Of a DNA stretch of 64,000 nucleotides, positions 46,688-56,487 are shown piece by piece. The notes below the pieces were generated by a model that was not told the origin of the DNA, did no database searches, and was given only the letters and a program-made list of their open reading frames with translations. Every line of letters begins with the position of its first letter. Positions within the stretch are counted from its first letter, which is position 1. The DNA is taken from NCBI RefSeq assembly GCF_026385505.1, contig NZ_JANIDV010000002.1:124001-188000 (forward strand), written 5' to 3'. Source of the stretch: Bombella dulcis. GTDB lineage: Bacteria > Pseudomonadota > Alphaproteobacteria > Acetobacterales > Acetobacteraceae. The position numbers and the translations under genes are program-made.

Positions 46688-49600
46688 TCAGTCTTCATCC
46701 TCATGGTCGTCACGATCCAGCCCCAGGGAGGCTTTCGTTGCCAGAACGTCGCGCCTGCCCACATGGTTGGCGGCACTGATGATGCCCTCACGCTCCATCT
46801 GGTCGATGATGTTGGCAGCCCTGTTATAGCCTATGCGGAGATGACGCTGCACGAAGCTGGTTGAAGCTCTCTGCGCACGGACGACCAGTTCCGTGGCCTG
46901 TTCATAGAGGACGCTGTCCTGATCATCGTCGGAAGCACGACTGCTGCTCTTGCTGCTGGAGGTGTCTTCTTCCTCCTGCTCGTCGGCAAGAACCTCGGTA
47001 TTGTAGACGGGAGAGCCTTTGGAGCGCAGGTCCGCCACCACGGCCTCGACTTCTTCATCGCTGATGAATGGGCCATGCACACGGGTGATGCGGGCACCCC
47101 CCTGCATGAAGAGCATGTCACCCCGGCCAAGGAGCTGCTCGGCCCCCTGTTCACCCAGAATGGTCCGGCTGTCATATTTGTTGGTGACCTGGAAGGAGAT
47201 GCGGGTCGGGAAGTTGGCCTTGATCGTTCCGGTAATCACATCAACGGACGGACGCTGTGTGGCCATGATGACATGAACACCGGCGGCACGGGCCTTCTGT
47301 GCCAGACGCAGCACGGAGGCTTCGATTTCCTTGCCCGCCACCATCATGAGGTCGGCCATTTCGTCAATGACGATGACGATGTAGGGGAGATGTTCAAGAG
47401 GCAGACGGTGTTCATCAAAGACCGGGCGGCCCGTCTCCGGGTCATAGCCGGTCTGGATGCGGCGGGTCGGGGTTTCCCCGGAGGCCTTGAGGTGGCGTAT
47501 CCGGTCATTATAGCTGCTGATGTTTCGCACGCCATGATCGGCCATCAGGCGGTAGCGGCGGTCCATTTCCTGTACGGCCCATTTCAGGGCACTGACGGCC
47601 TTTGGTGGTTCAGTCACCACTGGGGTCATCAGATGGGGAATGCCATCATAGATGGACAGTTCCAGAATTTTCGGGTCGATCATGATGAGGCGGCAGTCTT
47701 CCGGGCTGAGCCGGTAGAGCAGGGAGAGGATCATCGCATTGATCCCCACTGATTTGCCCGACCCTGTTGTTCCTGCCACGAGCAGATGGGGCATTCTGGC
47801 AAGGTCTGCCATGATGGGTTCACCGGCAATATCCTTGCCGAGAGCCAGCGGCAGCTTGCTGCGGTTTTCCTTCCATGCCGGGGACAGCAGGAGTTCCGGG
47901 AAATAGACCGTTTCCCGTGTGCTGTTGGGCACTTCGATCCCGATGACGTTCCGGCCCGGTACGGTGGCAATGCGGACACTCAGCACGGCGAGGGTACGGG
48001 CAATGTCATCCGCAAGACCGATCACACGGGAGGAGCGGACACCGGGGGCTGGCTCCAGCTCATAGAGCGTGACGACAGGCCCTGCCCTGTAATCGGTGAT
48101 GGAGCCTTGCACGCCATAATCATCCAGCACTTTTTCCAGCATCTGGGCATTGGCCCGCAGGGTCTCTTCCGAGGGGCCAACCTGGTTGCTGTCAGGCATG
48201 GGATTGAGCAGGCTGATGGCAGGTGGCAGCCATGCGGAGGGTGTGGTCATGCCGGGCAGGGGGGCCGGGGCTACGCTGGGCTGGGGTGCAACGGCCGGAT
48301 GGGGCGGGACAGCAGAACTGACAGGCTGTGCCGCTTCATGAGGGACGGGAGTGGACACCGTTTCCGGATGCTGGGCAGCGGGCGTACCCGGAGCTGCCGG
48401 TGTGACCGGGGCCATGTTGGGGATGGTTTCGGTGATGATGGTGCTGTGCTGTTCCGGTGCTGCCCTGGAGGCCGGGCTGCCCGCCGAGATGAGGCGTTTG
48501 AGGAAGCCGGGTTGCTGTGCCGGACCGGACAGTTCCTGCGGCTGGACTGTCAACGGGACGCCGGGGATGTCGTCGTAATTTTCTTCGGCATGGCGACGCT
48601 GCACCATGCGGGTCCGGCCAGGATCGTGGCGGATATGGGCCAGCATGCGGGCGTAAGGGTTGTCAGCTTCTTCCTCATGGGGAGGAACGTGCTGTGTTTC
48701 CTCCTGTGCCGGGGCTGGAGGCGGTGCGGGAGGCTGGGGTGGCTGGGCGGAAGGGGGCTTCTGCCACGGGGTGGCTCCATGCTGCATGGGAGACCACGGC
48801 GCACCGGGAACCGCAGCGGGCCGTTCAGCCTGCCGACTGAGATTGCGCATGATGAAGCCGGAAGGCAGGGGCGCATTTCCCTGAACGGGGCGGCCATGAC
48901 GGATGGGGCCACCAGCTCCCGAAGGATAGGCGGTCTGGCGTTCCATTTCGGGGGCCGTGCCACGGGGGCGGAAGAGCGCACGGGCGGGCAGCCGGAAGAG
49001 GGCACTGAGGCCCCGCCCGACAGACCGCCATTCCCGGCTCTGGAGGCCCATGGTCATGGGGCACAGGATGCCAAGCAGAACGAGGGTGATCAGGATGGAG
49101 ACGACACTGCCCATGCTGCCCGTTTCACCTGAAACGAGGCTCAGCAGTTTCTGGGCGAAGAAGACACCGCTTTCCCCGCCGATGCCGCTGCTGGTGGGCC
49201 ATGCAGCGTCCAGTCCGGGCAGGCTCAGCTGAAACAGGCCGATCATCATGGCCGCCACCGGGCAGAACAGGATGGCCGCCATCAGCCGCAGCAGGGGCAG
49301 GCCCAGATGGTGATGGCGCAGGAGCTGCCATGTCCATGCCAGCAGGATGAGGACAGGCACGATCCCGGCCAGTCCCAGAAGCTGCGTCAGCCCGTCTGCA
49401 ATGGTGGCACCGAAGCGGCCCAGCCAGTTGGTCGGCTCGGTACCTGTAGCGGTGTTGAAGGATGGATCATGCGGATTGAAGCTGAAGAGGGACGCTGCAA
49501 TGGCCAGTGCCATGATGAGCAGGATGAGGCCCAGGACCTCCATCATGCGTGCGGACAGGATGCGGGAGAAGGGAGAGGCGTGCCATGCTGGAATCTCCTC

Positions 49601-49762
49601 GCCACCATGTGTCAGATCATGGCCGGGAAACGGTTCGGCGGTAGTGCCATGACTGCGCCGTGAGGCAGGCAGAAGGGAGCGCAGCTTGGCAGGAAGGCGA
49701 AAGCGGGAGAGCACAGGGGCAGGTCCTCTGGCTGGGACAGAAAGGGCACGATCGGGCCGCAA
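46688..49762 (-). CDS. ftsK: DNA translocase FtsK
   Basis: Septum-located DNA pump coordinating chromosome segregation with division, 1024 residues. The N-terminus has a membrane domain of about four helices (from MMEVLGLILLIMALAIAASL), then a long Pro/Gln/Ala-rich linker (about residues 280-540). The motor has Walker A in AGTTGSGKSVGINAM and Walker B in IVIDEMADLMMV. The C-terminal winged-helix gamma domain, which reads KOPS sites, is seen in GYNRAANIIDQMEREGIIS. The only start for the full frame is a TTG with GGAACAGG upstream, so the true start may lie further in. It is followed by the RluA-type gene. Confidence 0.94.
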   Translation of the reverse strand: MRPDRALSVPARGPAPVLSRFRLPAKLRSLLPASRRSHGTTAEPFPGHDLTHGGEEIPAWHASPFSRILSARMMEVLGLILLIMALAIAASLFSFNPHDPSFNTATGTEPTNWLGRFGATIADGLTQLLGLAGIVPVLILLAWTWQLLRHHHLGLPLLRLMAAILFCPVAAMMIGLFQLSLPGLDAAWPTSSGIGGESGVFFAQKLLSLVSGETGSMGSVVSILITLVLLGILCPMTMGLQSREWRSVGRGLSALFRLPARALFRPRGTAPEMERQTAYPSGAGGPIRHGRPVQGNAPLPSGFIMRNLSRQAERPAAVPGAPWSPMQHGATPWQKPPSAQPPQPPAPPPAPAQEETQHVPPHEEEADNPYARMLAHIRHDPGRTRMVQRRHAEENYDDIPGVPLTVQPQELSGPAQQPGFLKRLISAGSPASRAAPEQHSTIITETIPNMAPVTPAAPGTPAAQHPETVSTPVPHEAAQPVSSAVPPHPAVAPQPSVAPAPLPGMTTPSAWLPPAISLLNPMPDSNQVGPSEETLRANAQMLEKVLDDYGVQGSITDYRAGPVVTLYELEPAPGVRSSRVIGLADDIARTLAVLSVRIATVPGRNVIGIEVPNSTRETVYFPELLLSPAWKENRSKLPLALGKDIAGEPIMADLARMPHLLVAGTTGSGKSVGINAMILSLLYRLSPEDCRLIMIDPKILELSIYDGIPHLMTPVVTEPPKAVSALKWAVQEMDRRYRLMADHGVRNISSYNDRIRHLKASGETPTRRIQTGYDPETGRPVFDEHRLPLEHLPYIVIVIDEMADLMMVAGKEIEASVLRLAQKARAAGVHVIMATQRPSVDVITGTIKANFPTRISFQVTNKYDSRTILGEQGAEQLLGRGDMLFMQGGARITRVHGPFISDEEVEAVVADLRSKGSPVYNTEVLADEQEEEDTSSSKSSSRASDDDQDSVLYEQATELVVRAQRASTSFVQRHLRIGYNRAANIIDQMEREGIISAANHVGRRDVLATKASLGLDRDDHEDED

Positions 49763-49813
49763 TATAGCCTGTTCCGGGTGATTCTGGGAAGTGGAACCAC
49801 CCTGCCTCCCGTT

Positions 49814-50461
49814 TCAGAGGGTGGGGCGGCTTCCCCTGATGCTGTTATCCTGCCGCCAGATGTGCAGCGTCGCTGCCCCGAAGCTGCGCTGGGCCAGCAG
49901 GGGCGGTGGCGGTGCGGAGAGGCTCGGCAGAAGATGGGCGTGGAAGGGCTGGAAGGGGTCTTCCGGCTCTTTCCCTTCAGTGGGAAGGGGAGCACTTTCC
50001 GTTTCTGCAACGATCAGGGCACCATCGGCAATCCAGCCAAGCCGCCACAGGGCACGCAGGCCTTTCTGCACCAGTCCCTTGTGATAGGGGGGGTCAAGAA
50101 AGATGAGCGTATGGGGCTGGGAGGCTTTGGGCGGGCGGGTCACGTCGCAGTGGCGCAGGCGTGCCCGGTCTGTCATGCCGCAGCCATGCAGGTTGGCCTG
50201 AAGGGCGGCAATTCCGGGTCGGCTGCCCTCCATGAAGGTAGCAAATTTTGCCCCACGGGACAGGGCCTCAAGCCCCAGGGCACCGGTACCGGCAAAGGCA
50301 TCCAGCACCACGGCGTTTTCCAGCTCATCCCGGCCGAACCACGGGGCGTGCATGAGCATGTCGAACAGAGTCTGGCGGGCACGCTGGGCGGTCGGGCGGG
50401 TTGTCAGTCCGGCTGGAGCCTGGAGGCGGCGGTTGCGGGCGGTCCCGGCGATGATTCTCAT
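49814..50461 (-). CDS. rsmD: 16S rRNA (guanine(966)-N2)-methyltransferase
   Basis: SAM-dependent rRNA methyltransferase of 215 residues. It opens MRIIAGTARNRRLQAPAG, carries the RPTAQRARQTLFDML signature, motif I as VLDAFAGTGALGLEAL and the catalytic DPPY in IFLDPPYHKG, all typical of RsmD. The C-terminus is extended and proline-rich compared with E. coli. It starts four bases after the RsuA-type gene stop and is probably co-transcribed with it. Confidence 0.94.
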   Translation of the reverse strand: MRIIAGTARNRRLQAPAGLTTRPTAQRARQTLFDMLMHAPWFGRDELENAVVLDAFAGTGALGLEALSRGAKFATFMEGSRPGIAALQANLHGCGMTDRARLRHCDVTRPPKASQPHTLIFLDPPYHKGLVQKGLRALWRLGWIADGALIVAETESAPLPTEGKEPEDPFQPFHAHLLPSLSAPPPPLLAQRSFGAATLHIWRQDNSIRGSRPTL

Positions 50462-50465
50462 GAGG

Positions 50466-51245
50466 TCAGGACCGTGCCCTGCCGGGTTTGCCGGATTTCA
50501 GGCCCGGAATCTGGTCCAGAAGGGTTTTGTGGGAGACTTCCTCCAGCTCGTGGGGCTTGAGGCTGCCAAGGCTGAAAGGCCCGTAGGACAGGCGGATGAG
50601 ACGGCTGACATGCAGGTTCATGCCCATCATGACCTTGCGTATTTCCCGGTTCTTGCCTTCCCGCAGGCTGACGGTCAGCCATGAATTGTCGCCCTTTGAG
50701 GAGTCCAGCGTGGCCTCGATGGGGCCGTACTGCACGCCGTCCAGAACACAGCCTCTGGCAAGCTCTTTCAGCCGCTTTTCATCCACAAGGCCGAAAACAC
50801 GCACGCGATAGCGGCGGATCCACTGACGGGAGGGAAGCTCCAGCTCACGGGCCAGACCACCATCATTGGTCAGGAGCAGAAGCCCCTCGGAATTGAGGTC
50901 AAGCCGCCCCACGCTGACGACACGGGGCATCGCGGCAGGGAGGGATTCAAAGACCGTGCGGCGTTCTTCCGGGTCATGATGGGTCGTGACCAGACCGGCG
51001 GGCTTGTGATAACGCCACAGGCGGGTCCGCTGGGGCGGGTCCACGGGCCTGCCATCCACGCAGACAATATCCCCCGGCTGGATGAACGTGGCCGGGTGGG
51101 TTACCGGGCTGCCCCCGAGGGTGATGCGGCCTTCCTCAATCATCCGTTCAATATCACGGCGGCTGGCGACCCCACGGCGGGCCAGAGCCTTGGCAATGCG
51201 TTCACCACGCTGCGTATCGGGAGAGGAGGAAGGATCGTCTTTCAT
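50466..51245 (-). CDS. RsuA/RluB-family rRNA pseudouridine synthase
   Basis: Pseudouridine synthase of 259 residues with an N-terminal S4 RNA-binding domain (RIAKALARRGVASRRDIERM) and a catalytic domain with the aspartate in VGRLDLNSEGLLLLTND. The later EGKNREIRKVM and VSRLIRLSYGPF motifs are standard. It is closer to RluB than RsuA in style, so a 23S rRNA target is likely. I chose the ATG at 51245; a GTG nine bases upstream is an alternative. Confidence 0.92.
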   Translation of the reverse strand: MKDDPSSSPDTQRGERIAKALARRGVASRRDIERMIEEGRITLGGSPVTHPATFIQPGDIVCVDGRPVDPPQRTRLWRYHKPAGLVTTHHDPEERRTVFESLPAAMPRVVSVGRLDLNSEGLLLLTNDGGLARELELPSRQWIRRYRVRVFGLVDEKRLKELARGCVLDGVQYGPIEATLDSSKGDNSWLTVSLREGKNREIRKVMMGMNLHVSRLIRLSYGPFSLGSLKPHELEEVSHKTLLDQIPGLKSGKPGRARS

Positions 51246-51354
51246 ATCCTGCACGCATACCGTGCCCGGCCTTTCCTTGGCAATCCATTTACGGCTCTAT
51301 AAAGCAGTCCGGAGCGGATTATGGTCCGTTTTTTCGCTTCAGGGGGATGGGTTC

Positions 51355-51840
51355 ATGTCTCTTCGTGCAGTCATGACAACACGGCAGGCGATGCAGCAGG
51401 CTCTTGCCCTGGCGGATGAGGCGGCCCGTATGGGGGAGGTGCCTGTCGGGGCCGTGGTACTGGATGGGCGGGACCGTGTTCTGGGCATGGCCCGTAATTA
51501 TGTGGAAGAGTGGCATGATGCCAGTGCCCATGCCGAGCTTCTGGCCATGAGGGAGGCTGCCCGTCAGCACGGCTCTGCCCGGCTGGCTGGCTGCACGCTG
51601 GTCGTGACGCTGGAACCCTGCCCGATGTGTGCGGCGGCCATCACGCATTTCCGCATCCGGCGTCTTATCTACGGGGCCTATGACCCTAAAGGGGGAGCCG
51701 TTGATCACGGCCCCCGCCTGTTCCATCGTCCCACATGCCTGCACCGGCCGGAAGAAGTCATCAGCGGGGTCAGGGAACGGGATGCTGGAGAGCGGCTCAG
51801 ACTGTTCTTCAGGGCGTTGCGGGGAAAGGCGGGCGACTAG
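51355..51840 (+). CDS. tadA: tRNA-specific adenosine deaminase
   Basis: Zinc deaminase forming inosine at the wobble position of tRNA-Arg(ACG), 161 residues. The HAE zinc/catalytic motif is in SAHAELLAMREA and the PCxxC motif in LEPCPMCAAAI. The AGGGGG upstream of the ATG at 51355 fixes the start; a second ATG 18 bases on is possible. A guanine deaminase role is less likely given RIRRLIYGAYDPKGGAV, typical of TadA. The stop codon shares the palindrome CTAG with the stop of convergent azlD. Confidence 0.93.
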   Translation: MSLRAVMTTRQAMQQALALADEAARMGEVPVGAVVLDGRDRVLGMARNYVEEWHDASAHAELLAMREAARQHGSARLAGCTLVVTLEPCPMCAAAITHFRIRRLIYGAYDPKGGAVDHGPRLFHRPTCLHRPEEVISGVRERDAGERLRLFFRALRGKAGD

Positions 51841-52139
51841 CCCAGAATGGCTCGTAACAGTCCCGTCGTGATGACCCCGCAGAGCATGGTGGGCAGCAGG
51901 GAGAAGCGTGTGGCGGCCAGCATGGTGGCGGTGAGGCCCAGCAGATCGGCCGGGCGGCCCGTGGCGAAGTCAGGTGCGATGACGGCCACCAGCACACAGC
52001 CGGGAATGAGGTCCATGACGGCCTGCATCCGGGGTGAGAGCTTACGCCCAGCGAGCAGCAGATAGCCTCCGATGCGGGTCAGATACGTCACGAGGGCCAT
52101 GGCAAGGATGGCCAGAAGGGCGGGGATGTGGAGCATCAT
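51837..52139 (-). CDS. azlD: AzlD-type branched-chain amino acid exporter small subunit
   Basis: Small membrane protein of 100 residues with three to four helices (LLAILAMALVTYLTRIGGY, CVLVAVIAPDFA, SLLPTMLCGVITTGLLRAI). It matches AzlD, which works with AzlC to export branched-chain amino acids or their analogues. The ATG overlaps the azlC stop by four bases. The stop overlaps that of convergent tadA. Confidence 0.88.
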   Translation of the reverse strand: MMLHIPALLAILAMALVTYLTRIGGYLLLAGRKLSPRMQAVMDLIPGCVLVAVIAPDFATGRPADLLGLTATMLAATRFSLLPTMLCGVITTGLLRAILG

Positions 52140-52855
52140 ATGCCCCTCACGACCAGAAAGGCGGTGGTAATGCCTGCCAGCGCTCCGGCGGGGACGTACC
52201 AGGCTCCGGGCAGGAGGAGATGGACCAGCACGGCCACGCCAAGGCTGACACACCAGGGCAGGGCATTGCGTGCCCCCTTCCACATGCCCTTGAGCAGCAT
52301 GATGAACACGGCCGGGAAAGCCATGTCCACGCCATAGCGTGTCAGGTCTCCCAGAAGATTGCCCGTATAGCCTCCCATGAAGGTGAAGATGACCCAGGTG
52401 AGATACAGGCAGACCGTGATGCCGGCATAGAAACCGGTACTGAAGCGGTGGCCTGGCCGGGCATGCAGGTCTGTCAGGGTCAGTGCCCAGACTTCGTCAC
52501 ACATGAAGAAAAGCAGCAGAAAGATTTTCCAGCGGGGCAGATGCTTCAGGTGCGGGGCGAGGGCTGCGCCCATGAGGATATGGCGGCTGTTGATGAGAAA
52601 GGTCACTCCGGCCAGGAGCATGATGGCGGGTGGGATGGACCACAGGCCGACAGCGGCGAATTCTGACCCTCCGGCAAAATTGAGGCCTGTCAGCAGGGGG
52701 ACTTCCAGAATGGAGAAGCCTTTCTGCACGGCCTGACTGCCCAGAAGCAGGCCGAAGGGTACGAAAGCGATGAGGAGGGGCAGGGATGTTTTCACACCCC
52801 GGAAAAATTCCGCCCGGAAACTGTTCTGCCTGTCGGTCAGGGAGGTGGTCTGCAT
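52136..52855 (-). CDS. azlC: AzlC-family amino acid exporter large subunit
   Basis: Membrane protein of 239 residues of the AzlC/YgaZ family, forming an exporter with AzlD. Characteristic stretches are SLPLLIAFVPFGLLLGSQA, NFAGGSEFAAVGLW, NSRHILMGAALAPHLKHLP and FFMCDEVWALTL. First gene of azlC-azlD; its promoter would lie in the approximately 180 bases shared with the divergent DegP-type gene. Confidence 0.93.
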   Translation of the reverse strand: MQTTSLTDRQNSFRAEFFRGVKTSLPLLIAFVPFGLLLGSQAVQKGFSILEVPLLTGLNFAGGSEFAAVGLWSIPPAIMLLAGVTFLINSRHILMGAALAPHLKHLPRWKIFLLLFFMCDEVWALTLTDLHARPGHRFSTGFYAGITVCLYLTWVIFTFMGGYTGNLLGDLTRYGVDMAFPAVFIMLLKGMWKGARNALPWCVSLGVAVLVHLLLPGAWYVPAGALAGITTAFLVVRGI

Positions 52856-53033
52856 GGTGACTTTCTAGAAGCCAGCCGCCCTGTCAGCAAGAGCGGATGG
52901 GGTGGCTGATGGCCGGTGTGTCTTACATTTCTTTTAGGTGCTGTCTGCTTGCAGGGCGGGCAGTCCCAGCCTTATCTTCTCCACACGTTCCGCTTGATGC
53001 ATGTACAACCCATAACCTCAGGAAAAGTCTGTG

Positions 53034-54572
53034 ATGATGTCGCCCTCCCGTCTGTCTCTGGCATGTCTGGCCGTGCTGGGTCTGGCCAGTGTTCCCCTGC
53101 CTGCCCTGGCCCAGAATGCTCCCATCCGTCCGCAGATGTCGGGTGGACAGGGTATCCCTGATTTCGTGCAGATCGTGAAGCAGGTCAAACCTGCTGTCGT
53201 CTCCATCACGGCCCGCATCCGTGAGGGGGCTGATGAGGATGGTGGTGAAGGGCCGCCCGGTGGCAATGGCGGTCCGCAGGGTTTCTCATTTCCCTTCCCG
53301 TCATTCCCCTTTCCGTTCCAGATGATGCCGGGCATGCCGTCCAACCGTATGGTGGAGGCCAGAGGGTCCGGCTTCATCATTTCGGCTGATGGCTATGTCG
53401 TCACGAATAACCATGTCATCAATGGTGCCACGAAAGTCAGCGTGAAGCTTGATGATGGTACGACCATGCCCGCGAAGGTCATCGGCCATGATGCCAAGAC
53501 GGACATTGCCCTGCTGCGCGTGAAGGCCGATCATCTGCCTTATGTCGAGCTGGGCAATTCTGATGACGTGCAGCCGGGCCAGTGGGTCGTGGCCGTCGGC
53601 AACCCTTACGGCCTCGGTGGCACGGTGACGGCGGGCATCATTTCCGCTCTGGGGCGTGATCTTCATTCCGGGGCCTATAATGATTTCATCCAGGTGGATG
53701 CGCCCATCAATCATGGCAATTCCGGCGGGCCGCTGATCACGCTGGATGGCAAGGTGATCGGTGTCAATTCCATGATCATGTCCCCGAATGGGGGCGGGTC
53801 CATCGGGATCGGTTTTGCCATTCCGTCCGCCACGGTGCGTTCCGTTGTGGATCAGCTGCGGACGACCGGCCATGTCGTGCGTGGTTTCATTGGTGTGGAA
53901 ACGCAGGACATCACCCCGACGATGGCCCGTGCCCTCGGACTGGTCAGCAGCGACCATCCCGGTGCGCCCTCTCATGGTGCGCTGGTGGCCAATCTCATCA
54001 AGGGTGGACCGGCTGACAAGGCAGGGCTGAAGAGCGGTGACGTGGTCCTGTCTCTGGATGGACACGATGTCCGCAGTGCCCATGACCTCGCCGTGAAGGT
54101 CGTGTCCATGGCTCCGGGGTCGAAGGGGACATTCACGGTCCTGCGGGATGGCAAGACGCTTCCCCTGACGGTCACGGTCGGCAACCAGGCCAGGAGCAGT
54201 CAGGAAGGGGGCACGGAAGGCGGTACCGCTGATGCGCCGTCCGGCAAGATGGGTCTAGCTCTTGGCGTGCTGACGCCCCGTACCCGGCAGGAGCTGGGGC
54301 TGGATGACAGCGTGCAGGGCTGTGTTGTTGCTGATGTGGCCCAGGGCAGTCCGGCGGATCATGCCGGTATCCGTCCCGGTGACATCATCGTGGCCGTTGG
54401 TAACCAGATGATAGCCAATCCCCATGCCGTGGTGGCTCTGGTGCAGAAGGCTCTCCGACAGCATCAGCCGCCGCTGCTGCGTATCCTGCGTGATGGCCAG
54501 CAGCTCTTCGTGGCCGTCTCGCCTGATGGTGCGGGTGACAGTGACGAGGATGGAAGCGAAGACGGCCAGTAA
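53034..54572 (+). CDS. DegP/DegQ-type periplasmic serine protease
   Basis: Periplasmic protease/chaperone of the Do family, 512 residues. The signal peptide (LSLACLAVLGLASVPLPALAQ) is followed by a proline/phenylalanine-rich loop (FPFPSFPFPF) in the LA-loop position. The triad is His in VVTNNHVIN, Asp in AKTDIALLRVK and Ser in NHGNSGGPL. Two PDZ domains follow, with RGFIGVETQDI and LGLDDSVQGCVV. The acidic C-terminus (DEDGSEDGQ) is notable. AGGAAAA precedes the ATG at 53034. A terminator follows at 54617. Confidence 0.94.
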   Translation: MMSPSRLSLACLAVLGLASVPLPALAQNAPIRPQMSGGQGIPDFVQIVKQVKPAVVSITARIREGADEDGGEGPPGGNGGPQGFSFPFPSFPFPFQMMPGMPSNRMVEARGSGFIISADGYVVTNNHVINGATKVSVKLDDGTTMPAKVIGHDAKTDIALLRVKADHLPYVELGNSDDVQPGQWVVAVGNPYGLGGTVTAGIISALGRDLHSGAYNDFIQVDAPINHGNSGGPLITLDGKVIGVNSMIMSPNGGGSIGIGFAIPSATVRSVVDQLRTTGHVVRGFIGVETQDITPTMARALGLVSSDHPGAPSHGALVANLIKGGPADKAGLKSGDVVLSLDGHDVRSAHDLAVKVVSMAPGSKGTFTVLRDGKTLPLTVTVGNQARSSQEGGTEGGTADAPSGKMGLALGVLTPRTRQELGLDDSVQGCVVADVAQGSPADHAGIRPGDIIVAVGNQMIANPHAVVALVQKALRQHQPPLLRILRDGQQLFVAVSPDGAGDSDEDGSEDGQ

Positions 54573-54616
54573 GCCGGATACGCTTTCCCTTCCTCAATGT
54601 GCCTGATGGCTCGGGT

Positions 54617-54652
54617 ATCCTGCTCTTTCGTAACTGGAGGGGCAGGATTTTT
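54617..54652 (+). terminator. Rho-independent terminator after the DegP-type gene
   Basis: The seven-bp inverted repeat ATCCTGC / GCAGGAT with an 18-base loop is followed by five T residues, 45 bases after the stop. A second hairpin, GGGCCGTTTACGGCCC at 54658-54673, follows directly. Confidence 0.6.
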
Positions 54653-54713
54653 CCTGCGGGCCGTTTACGGCCCTGCATATTCTCGGTAGTGAAGCGTCAG
54701 TTCACCGAAATTG

Positions 54714-56478
54714 ATGGCGCGTGATGGCGATGGCATGACGTTGACGTGTCGGCCACGGGAGATCTGGGTTTTGCTGAGAAATGACAGCCTGTCTTTCAGC
54801 CAGCGGTCATGTGCGGCATGGCCCGTGCTGGCCTGCCTGTTCCTGTCCTGTCTGGCAGGGCAGGCGGTGGCGGCCTCCGGGACTGCATCAGCAGTGTCCA
54901 CCATCTCGTCTCTTCCGTCACCCATACAGGGCCTGACCCCGGAGGGACGGCGTGCGCTCCAGCGTCAGCGGCAGATGGGCCGGACCAGAAGTCACCACCG
55001 GCTGGTGTATGGGCGTCATTTTGCTGTGGAATGGTCACGCTACAAGCAGCGTGAGGCCAGACGGCTGGAAGAAAAACGCAAAGCTCTGGCCGTCGCAGCG
55101 GCCATTGCCGAGCATCAGAGGGTCCGGAAAAACACGGGAACCGTCCTGCCGGATGTCATCAATGCCGTGCATAGTGACGCCATCTCCGATGAGGTGCTGA
55201 CCCGGAAACGGTACAATCCGCCTTCCGTGAGGGATCAGCATTTCTTTGGTGACTGGGGCGGCATCCAGCCCTGGCTGGTGGATCATGGCATCAGCCTGCT
55301 CGTGTCCCTCAATGAGGAACTGGCCGGGAACCTGATGGGCGGGAAGAAACGGGCCAACAGCAATGCAGGTCAGGTCGGGCTGGAGCTGGATATTGACTGG
55401 CAGAAACTTGCCGGACTGCGGAATTTCAAGACGCATACCATCATCGTCAACGGGCATGGGCGGAGCGTGTCGGCCGATTTTGGGGATACGTTGGCGGCGT
55501 CGCAGGAGATTTATGGTGCCCGTGGCAATGTGGTGGCGCATCTTGTGGCCATGTATGGTGAGCGGTCCTTTTGGAAGGAACGGGTGGACCTGAACGTGGG
55601 GTGGATGCCGGTCGGGTCTTTCTTTGCGGCATCCCCCCTGTTCTGTGATTTCATGAATGTGGCCATCTGTGGCAATCCGGGGCCGAACAAATACACCAAT
55701 GGCAACCGGGACTGGCCTTCGGGCAATCTGGGCATGGTCGTGCATGTCATGCCCATCAGGGGGTTGTATCATGGGCGGGCTGTTTGCTGTCAGTCCGCAC
55801 GGGTATAACGGTGGCATTTCTGGCTGGTCATGGGCGCAGGACGGGCTGGGCAAATTTTCCACCCCGGTGGAACTCGGCTGGCTGCCGGAGTTCGGGAAAC
55901 ACCGCCTGACGGGCCATTACAAGCTGGGTTATTCCTACGACAATTCCCGTTATCCGGACCTGTATCGTGATGCTTACGGACAGCCCTTTCTGCTGACGGG
56001 CCGTCCGCAGCGTTACCGGGCGGGCATGAACAGTGTATGGTTCATGGCGGACCAGATGCTGCTGCGTCACGGGCCGGGGGAGAGTAACGGGCTGATCCTG
56101 CTCGGCGGTGCCATGTATACGGATGGAAAGACCGTGTCCGTTCATGAACATGAATGGCTGGGGCTGCTGGAGACAGGGTGTTTCTGGAACAGGCCGCTCG
56201 ATACGGTAGGGGTGATGTGGCAGCATCTGGGGATCAGCTCATCAGCCACGCACCAGCAGGAAATCTCCCTGATGCTGGGCCGTCCGTTCCTGCCTAATCG
56301 GTGGGGAGCCGTGGACGGCGTGCAGTCCCACGAGAATGTCTATGAGCTGTTCTACAGTGCCCATGTTGCCCGGGCGATGGCCCTCCAGCCGGACTTCCAG
56401 TACATCCAGCGGCCCAGTGCCACGACGACCTATCATGATGCCGCCGTGTTCGGGCTTCAGTTCACGGTCGTCCTGTGA
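54714..56478 (+). pseudogene. OprB-family carbohydrate porin, frameshifted
   Basis: Outer-membrane beta-barrel porin for sugars in two frames. The first part (to about 55763) has a signal peptide (WPVLACLFLSCLAGQAVAAS), a helical stretch of about 100 residues and the OprB start FFGDWGGIQPWLVDHGISL. The second part (from about 55764 in the +1 frame) continues MGGLFAVSPHGYNGGIS and runs to a typical barrel end, AAVFGLQFTVVL. The frames meet at a run of five G at 55759-55763; removing one G restores the porin at about 585 residues. It may be a real mutation, slippage-based switching or a read error. The start is uncertain (ATG 54714, 54735 or a later TTG). Confidence 0.85.
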
Positions 56479-56487
56479 GGCAGGCTA

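Noticed and set aside
47786..49132. 448-codon plus-strand open frame inside ftsK
   Set aside because: Lies opposite the low-complexity FtsK linker and motor; glycine/arginine-rich with no recognisable domain.
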